Origin: Bacteroides sp.
Lineage (GTDB): Bacteria; Bacteroidota; Bacteroidia; Bacteroidales; Muribaculaceae
Length of the DNA stretch: 36,422 bases
Reading direction: 5' to 3'
Assembly (NCBI GenBank): GCA_014802015.1
Contig: JAAVDB010000043.1
Coordinates: 1-36,422 of the forward strand
Shown: positions 32,461 through 36,422 of the stretch, piece by piece
Position numbering within the stretch: position 1 is the first letter of the stretch
Layout: every line of letters starts with the position of its first letter
Made by a program: the position numbers and the translations under genes
Notes under the pieces: generated by a model
What the model was told of the DNA's origin: nothing
Seen by the model: only the letters and a program-made list of their open reading frames with translations
Database searches by the model: none

Positions 32461-33153
32461 TCATATCCCCATCAGGTCGAGCAGCGGACCGGCGAGGATG
32501 GAGGTAAGGACTCCGTTGATAATCAGCCCCACCGTGGCGTAGGCTCCGTAACGCTCCGACAGTTGCGTGACACGGCTCGTGCCGATGACGTGGGCTGCCG
32601 TGCCCATACTTATACCCTGTGCCACAGGACTGTATATATTACCTAAGCTCAACACTTTGAGTCCTGCGACTGCGCCGAGCAGGCCGACCAATACCACTAT
32701 CGAGGCTGTGAGCGAGGGGATGCCACCTAACTGGCCCGTGATCTCTATGGCGATGGCATTGGTGACCGATTTGGGCGCGAGCGATATTATCACTTCGCGT
32801 GACGCTCCCATACATTTGGCTATGAGTACGACAGATATTATACCGACAATGCATCCGGCCAATTCGCACACCAATATCGGCACGAACTGACGGCGGATAG
32901 CCTTTAGCTGAGTGTACAGCGGCAGACCGAGCGCCACGATAGCCGGTTTGAGCCAGAACTCTATCATCCTGCCCGGGCGCGAGTAGGTCTCGTAACTGAT
33001 GCCTGTCAGTCTGAGTATTACGATAAGCACCGCTACAGTCACCAGCACGGGATGGAGCGCGCTGATCCGCGTAATGTCACGCAGACGTATGGCCGCGAAA
33101 TATACCCCGAAAGTCAGGGCTACGAGAAATATATCACTTTCTATGAAATCCAT
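32461..33153 (-). CDS. lrgB: LrgB/CidB family membrane protein
   Basis: A 230-residue hydrophobic protein of the LrgB family (six or more helices). Seen: LVALTFGVYFAAIRL, FWLKPAIVALGLPLYTQLKA, LAPKSVTNAIAIEITGQLGG and GISMGTAAHVIGTSRVTQL, all in the family order. LrgA and LrgB relatives act in Gram-positive bacteria in murein hydrolase control and pyruvate uptake; plant homologues export glycolate and glycerate. The substrate here is unknown. Start at ATG 33153, inside the end of lrgA (20-base overlap). Last gene of the leftward operon. Confidence 0.9.
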   Translation of the reverse strand: MDFIESDIFLVALTFGVYFAAIRLRDITRISALHPVLVTVAVLIVILRLTGISYETYSRPGRMIEFWLKPAIVALGLPLYTQLKAIRRQFVPILVCELAGCIVGIISVVLIAKCMGASREVIISLAPKSVTNAIAIEITGQLGGIPSLTASIVVLVGLLGAVAGLKVLSLGNIYSPVAQGISMGTAAHVIGTSRVTQLSERYGAYATVGLIINGVLTSILAGPLLDLMGI

Positions 33154-33484
33154 GACGGCGAAACAGTTGATGGACACGCCCGGTGACAACAAGCACCAGT
33201 GCCGTGCTGACGAGAGTGGCTACAGTGATCGCGGCCCACGACTCGGCTATGACATCGAAATACAGCATCAGCGCCACGCCCGGCGGCACGAAAAAGAATC
33301 CCATGTTCGAGACCAGAAACCGGCACATCGGCGCTACGTCATCGACCTTCAGGGCCTTTTTCTCAAGCAGGGCCGTAAGCAATAACATTCCGAGTATGCT
33401 GCCCGGGACACTTATGCCCGTGAGCCGGACTATCAGCTCACCGACGGCCAGGCAACCGAAAATTATGAAACACTGCTTTACCAT
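33134..33484 (-). CDS. lrgA: CidA/LrgA family membrane protein
   Basis: A 116-residue protein with four membrane helices, the usual size for CidA/LrgA. Seen: CFIIFGCLAVGELIVRLTG, the motif VPGSILGMLLLTALL, MCRFLVSNMGFFFVPPGVAL and TVATLVSTALVLVVTGRVHQ. It works with LrgB. The start (ATG 33484) lies 47 bases inside the eamA reading frame and its end overlaps lrgB by 20 bases, so translation of the three is probably coupled. Confidence 0.88.
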   Translation of the reverse strand: MVKQCFIIFGCLAVGELIVRLTGISVPGSILGMLLLTALLEKKALKVDDVAPMCRFLVSNMGFFFVPPGVALMLYFDVIAESWAAITVATLVSTALVLVVTGRVHQLFRRHGFHRK

Positions 33485-34358
33485 TCTTAAAAGGTTTTGT
33501 GACAAGCACTATAACCGCCAACAGTATCAACACCACTCCTATACCGGCCTTGACGGTCAGAATCTCGCCAAACAGAAGCACACCAATGAGCAGTCCGGTG
33601 ACAGGTTCGAGCGCACCGAGTATCGACACCGATACCGAGCCGACAAGCTGTACGGCCACCGCGACCGTGAGAATAGATATTATCGTCGGGAACAGCGACA
33701 GACCTACCGCACTCGCTATGCCCAAAGGTGTCATCGGCACAGGCTGCAATTGTGTCAGGAAGTCGACCTTGACGATCATTACCGACAGTCCGAACAGCAA
33801 CGAATAGAACGTAAGCGTAGTGCCTCCAAGCCGCTGCAGTGACGTCTTGTTGATGAGCACCATATAGATGGCATAGACAAGCGCGGCAAACATCACGTAA
33901 GCCACACCTGTGGCCGAGACGTTGGCCCCATGCCCCGGATTGGCGATGAGCACGATTCCTGAGAAGGATATGACGATGGCGCATAACACCGACAGCGAGA
34001 TTTTATCCCTGTAGAATATCCACAGCAGCAACGCCACCATCACAGGCTCGACGAACAGCATCGTTGACGCCAACCCGACATCCATGTATTTGTAGGCCTC
34101 GAACAGACCGACCGACGAGAGTGCGAACAGCACACCTTGCAATATCATCAATGGTATCTGACGGCCTGTGAGACGAAAACTGTTGCCACGGCACCACATC
34201 ACCAGTCCGAGCAGCAGCGTAGCCAACAGGTAGCGGTAAAACAATACCGACCCGACACTGAGTCCCAACCCGTAGAGCGGGACCGCAAAAAGAGGATTGG
34301 TGCCGTAGCTGACCGCAGCTATGGCACCAAGTATGTAACCTTTGGTTGTATTTTTCAT
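33438..34358 (-). CDS. EamA/DMT family transporter
   Basis: A 306-residue transporter of the drug/metabolite superfamily with about ten helices in two EamA repeats. Seen: GAIAAVSYGTNPLFAVPLYG at the start, MILQGVLFALSSVGLFEAYK, VGLASTMLFVEPVMVALLLW and, in the second repeat, SVSILGALEPVTGLLIGVLL with the conserved EP. The C-terminal tail (NGKAVFHNFRLPGRR) is shared DNA with lrgA and looks shaped by the overlap. A GTG directly before ATG 34358 is an alternative start. It begins 13 bases after metX, so export of a methionine-pathway metabolite is possible, though not shown. Confidence 0.88.
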   Translation of the reverse strand: MKNTTKGYILGAIAAVSYGTNPLFAVPLYGLGLSVGSVLFYRYLLATLLLGLVMWCRGNSFRLTGRQIPLMILQGVLFALSSVGLFEAYKYMDVGLASTMLFVEPVMVALLLWIFYRDKISLSVLCAIVISFSGIVLIANPGHGANVSATGVAYVMFAALVYAIYMVLINKTSLQRLGGTTLTFYSLLFGLSVMIVKVDFLTQLQPVPMTPLGIASAVGLSLFPTIISILTVAVAVQLVGSVSVSILGALEPVTGLLIGVLLFGEILTVKAGIGVVLILLAVIVLVTKPFKNGKAVFHNFRLPGRR

Positions 34359-34371
34359 CACTTTGCCGGCA

Positions 34372-35382
34372 TTATTGAGCCATAAACGGTTTCATAAGAG
34401 CGTTGAGTTGTAAATATTCCACAAGAAATCCGTCATGTCCGAACGGTGAATGTATCTCGGCATACTTGGCTCGTGGTATGCGTGCCGCCAGCGCTATCAT
34501 GTCGGAGGGCGGGAACACGATGTCAGTGGTCAGACCGATGACGAGAGTCTTGGCCTTGATGGTCGAGAGCGCGGCATACATGCCACCGCGTCCGCGTCCC
34601 ACATCATGTGAGTCAAACGCATCCAGAATCGCGTGATAGGAATAGGCATCGAAACGCTTGACGAGTTTCTCACCCTGATAACGTTGATAGGACATGGCAC
34701 GGCGCGGAGCCGGATACTCGTCGACATCGCGCTGAGTCAGATTATAACCCGAGGGGCCGCGGTAACTGAGCAGACCGATGGCTCGTGCGGCCGCAAGACC
34801 GGCGGCTCCGGCATCGGGACGCGGCTCGCCATAGGTGGAATCGGCCTCGATACACATGCGCTGGCTCTCGTCGATAGCGATAGTCCACGGTGTAGCCACA
34901 CCGTCGGTGGCCATCAGGGCCAACCGCTCGAAACGGTCAGGCTCCATAACGGCCCACTCCACAGCCTGAAATCCGCCCACCGAGCATCCTACGAGCGTGT
35001 GTATACGCCCGATGCCGAGTGCATCGGCCAGCACCCTATGGGCATTGACCATGTCGCGGATGGTATATTTAGGGAAATCGGCATAATACGGCTGTCCTGT
35101 AGCAGGATTCTCATGCAGCGGACAAGTCGTGCCGTAAGGCGAGCCGATGATATTGGCACACACGATGAAATAGCGTGTCGGATCAAGAAACATCCCCTCC
35201 TCGACCGTATGAGGCCACCAGTCTGCCACATCGCTGTTAGCCGTAAGCGCGTGACACACCCACACCACATTGTCGCGGTCGGGATTAAGCGTGCCGTATG
35301 TATGGTAGGCTATGCGCAGGTGGTCGAGCCGGCCGCCGAACTCAAGCTGAAACGGGGAGTGATGATCGTAATACTGTTTCAT
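34372..35382 (-). CDS. metX: Homoserine O-acyltransferase (MetX)
   Basis: A 336-residue alpha/beta-hydrolase-fold enzyme that acylates homoserine at the start of methionine synthesis, normally with acetyl-CoA. Seen: RIAYHTYGTLN (23-33), VVWVCHALTANSDVADWW (39-56), NIIGSPYGTTCP (77-88), the nucleophile elbow GCSVGGFQAVEW (132-143) with Ser134, LTTDIVFPP with Asp287, and SPFGHDGFLVE with His316. Length fits the short MetX form. Acetyl versus succinyl preference in this family depends on a few residues, so homoserine O-succinyltransferase cannot be excluded. Start at ATG 35382, because the -7 box lies upstream within the longer open frame. First gene of metX-eamA-lrgA-lrgB. Confidence 0.94.
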   Translation of the reverse strand: MKQYYDHHSPFQLEFGGRLDHLRIAYHTYGTLNPDRDNVVWVCHALTANSDVADWWPHTVEEGMFLDPTRYFIVCANIIGSPYGTTCPLHENPATGQPYYADFPKYTIRDMVNAHRVLADALGIGRIHTLVGCSVGGFQAVEWAVMEPDRFERLALMATDGVATPWTIAIDESQRMCIEADSTYGEPRPDAGAAGLAAARAIGLLSYRGPSGYNLTQRDVDEYPAPRRAMSYQRYQGEKLVKRFDAYSYHAILDAFDSHDVGRGRGGMYAALSTIKAKTLVIGLTTDIVFPPSDMIALAARIPRAKYAEIHSPFGHDGFLVEYLQLNALMKPFMAQ

Positions 35383-35425
35383 TATTCGCGTGATGTTGTC
35401 GTTAAAAGTGTATCGATTCAGACCG

Positions 35426-35433
35426 CAAAGGTA
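35426..35433 (-). promoter_or_regulatory. -7 box for the metX operon
   Basis: The reverse strand reads TACCTTTG, an exact TAnnTTTG, 43 bases before the ATG. The position of its -33 box, 19 bp further, falls on the end of the IS630-type element, where no TTTG is present. Confidence 0.5.
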
Positions 35434-35452
35434 CACAAAATTTAAATGTTTA

Positions 35453-35483
35453 AGTAAGTCGTAAAAAATAATTTATACTAAAC
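35453..35483. repeat. Left terminal inverted repeat of the IS630 remnant
   Basis: Starts AGTA directly after TA and shares AAAAT.A and TTTATA blocks with the reverse complement of the other end. The match is imperfect, as in old or degenerate copies. Confidence 0.5.
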
Positions 35484-36070
35484 CGCATGGACAAAATTGA
35501 TATTGAGTTCAGATCCAATAGCTGCCAAGGCACGATTGGTTGCGTAAAGCAAGGAATCTGTGGAAAAATAATCCACAGGTCTGAGCCATTTCCCCTTGAG
35601 GATTCGCCACAGAATCTCTGCGATATTCAGGAATGTGTTCTTACCGATACGCATCGACACTCTGTCAAGAAAGTCAGCGATTCTTTCAGCCGTCATATTC
35701 TCAGTTGTGGAGAAGCCCTCATAACGGTTGTTGCGGTCAATCATGCCGAAGATATTGAGCCGGATGCCTCTTTCGCTTTCATCTCGCTCTGTCTGTCGTT
35801 CTCGATAGCAATGCGTACGGCATCCTCGTTTGAACAGTCCATGATTGGTTTGCGTCCCCGTCCGTGGCGTGTCTCCAGACCTTTTATGCCCTCGTCTTCG
35901 AACTGCCTCACCCAGGAGTTGACCGATATGTGTGTCATTTCTGTCTGCTCTCCAACCTCTTGGGATGTCAGACCGTTGGCTTTCAGTAATATTGCGCGAC
36001 AGCGCATACGGAATGCGTATCTCTTGCCTTGGTGTAAGTGTTTATGCTTATAACACACAAATACTCGCAA
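35478..36070 (-). pseudogene. IS630 family transposase remnant
   Basis: Two open pieces survive. The first (36070 to 35741, TTG start) is the N-terminal helix-turn-helix part: MRCRAILLKANGLTSQEVGE, EMTHISVNSWVRQFEDEGIK, ETRHGRGRKPIMD. The second (35744 to 35478) has MIDRNNRYEGFSTTENMTAE and ends with LNIAEILWRILKGKW. Between KAKEA and the FGMIDRNN region about 100 residues are missing and the frame shifts. A second in-frame gap joins IGKNTF directly to LNIAEILW, removing the D-containing strand and the PPYSP segment. Both losses hit the DDE core, so it should be inactive. The extents of the gaps are estimated from memory of full-length relatives. Confidence 0.82.
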
Positions 36071-36074
36071 AAAT

Positions 36075-36104
36075 GTTGATATAAACTAATTTTCAACATC
36101 TACT
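36075..36104. repeat. Right terminal inverted repeat of the IS630 remnant
   Basis: Partner of 35453-35483: read on the reverse strand it begins AGTA next to TA and contains AAAATTAG and TTTATA, aligned with one-base gaps. Confidence 0.5.
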
Positions 36105-36119
36105 TATAAGATTTATTAC

Positions 36120-36127
36120 TATCTTTG
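36120..36127 (+). promoter_or_regulatory. -7 box for the threonine-aldolase-like gene
   Basis: TATCTTTG, an exact TAnnTTTG, ending 10 bases before the ATG, so the leader is only a few bases. The -33 position would be inside the right end of the IS element and has no TTTG. Confidence 0.55.
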
Positions 36128-36137
36128 CATAAAAAAA

Positions 36138-36422
36138 ATGACCACATATTTCAACTGTGATTATATGGCGGGGGCGCATCCCGATGTGCTCAAATCTTTA
36201 TGCGATACTAATCTTGTGAAGAGTGTAGGATATGGTTTTGACTCCTACACGACTCAAGCCCGTGAGGTTCTCCTAAAAGCCTGTGGACTCGAAGATGGAG
36301 CTGTGTTTTTTCTTCAGGGAGGTACACAAGCTAATAAAATTGTTATAGACCGGCTGCTTTCCCGCAATGACGGTGTGATGTGTTGCGAAACCGGGCATAT
36401 TAACGTCCACGAAGCAGGAGCA
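36138..36422 (+). CDS. Threonine aldolase / beta-eliminating lyase family, N-terminus (partial)
   Basis: The first 95 codons of a fold type I PLP enzyme of the low-specificity L-threonine aldolase group, which splits threonine into glycine and acetaldehyde. Seen: FNCDYMAGAHPDVLKSLCD, VGYGFDSYTTQAREVLLKAC, VFFLQGGTQANKIVIDRLLS and the start of the cofactor region CETGHINVHEAGA, in family order (usually SDN..G.HP, YG.D..T, F...GT.AN and E.AH....E.GA). The catalytic Lys lies beyond the window. It uses noticeably more A/T-ending codons than genes to the left, and the ATG follows a run of eight A. Confidence 0.88.
   Translation, partial: MTTYFNCDYMAGAHPDVLKSLCDTNLVKSVGYGFDSYTTQAREVLLKACGLEDGAVFFLQGGTQANKIVIDRLLSRNDGVMCCETGHINVHEAGA

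Larger units (their letters stand above)
35453..36104 (-). mobile_element. IS630-family element, internally deleted
   Basis: A 652-base element with imperfect inverted ends, flanked on both sides by TA (35451-35452 and 36105-36106). IS630 elements insert at TA and duplicate it. Intact members are about 1.1-1.2 kb. The coding content is a transposase that lacks most of its catalytic domain, so the element can move only if helped by a full copy elsewhere. It separates metX from the threonine-aldolase-like gene. Confidence 0.75.

Noticed and set aside
34633-35445. Rightward open frame opposite metX (270 codons)
   Set aside because: Antisense shadow; the leftward frame has all MetX motifs.

Overview
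The window reads as chromosomal DNA of a gut-type member of the Bacteroidales, most like a Muribaculaceae-type genome (inference from gene content and a moderately high GC; no marker gene was compared). Support: several promoters of the Bacteroidota type (-7 box TAnnTTTG, in two cases with a good or near -33 TTTG at 19-20 bp), weak or absent Shine-Dalgarno sequences, and families typical of the phylum (Porin_10-like and DcaP-like porins, an ECF sigma/anti-sigma/DUF5024-like trio, a GT4/GH57/GH133 glycogen cluster). I see no tRNA, rRNA, CRISPR array or prophage.

Left part (1-10 kb): the start of a secreted protein, then a leftward yjbR-dnaB pair, divergent from ispE, followed by grpE-dnaJ (chaperone pair ending at a strong hairpin terminator). 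A flavin-reductase-like protein, a secreted GH28 pectinase-like enzyme and a U32/RlhA-like protein follow in one direction, converging on a membrane-anchored family 3 solute-binding protein.

Middle part (10-24.5 kb): a rightward set of three secreted proteins (GH38 alpha-mannosidase, a protein of unknown family, a GH71/99-like protein) suggests work on mannose-containing glycans, although no SusC/SusD pair is present. Then come a QueD/PTPS-like protein with a zinc ribbon and a Porin_10-like barrel (both leftward). Upstream of that porin lies a compact unit of promoter, six-codon ORF and intrinsic terminator that looks like a small RNA or attenuator. znuA-znuC (no permease gene) converges on an NlpE-like lipoprotein and a DcaP-like porin. 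An ECF sigma operon with its own ECF-type promoter is divergent from the porin.

Right part (24.5-36.4 kb): a three-gene glycogen cluster (GH133 debrancher, GT4 synthase-like, GH57), in which both hydrolase-like proteins carry Asn at positions where I expect catalytic or conserved Asp. Then a SprT-like protein, a small membrane protein divergent from an MscS-family channel across a perfect inverted repeat, and a leftward, partly overlapping metX-eamA-lrgA-lrgB operon. An internally deleted IS630-family element, still flanked by TA, sits between metX and the start of an AT-richer threonine-aldolase-like gene that runs off the window.

Most promising for follow-up: the small-RNA/attenuator unit at 18876-18976, the possible pseudo-enzymes of the glycogen cluster, the unknown secreted protein between GH38 and the GH99-like gene, and the QueD-like protein that lacks the catalytic cysteine.
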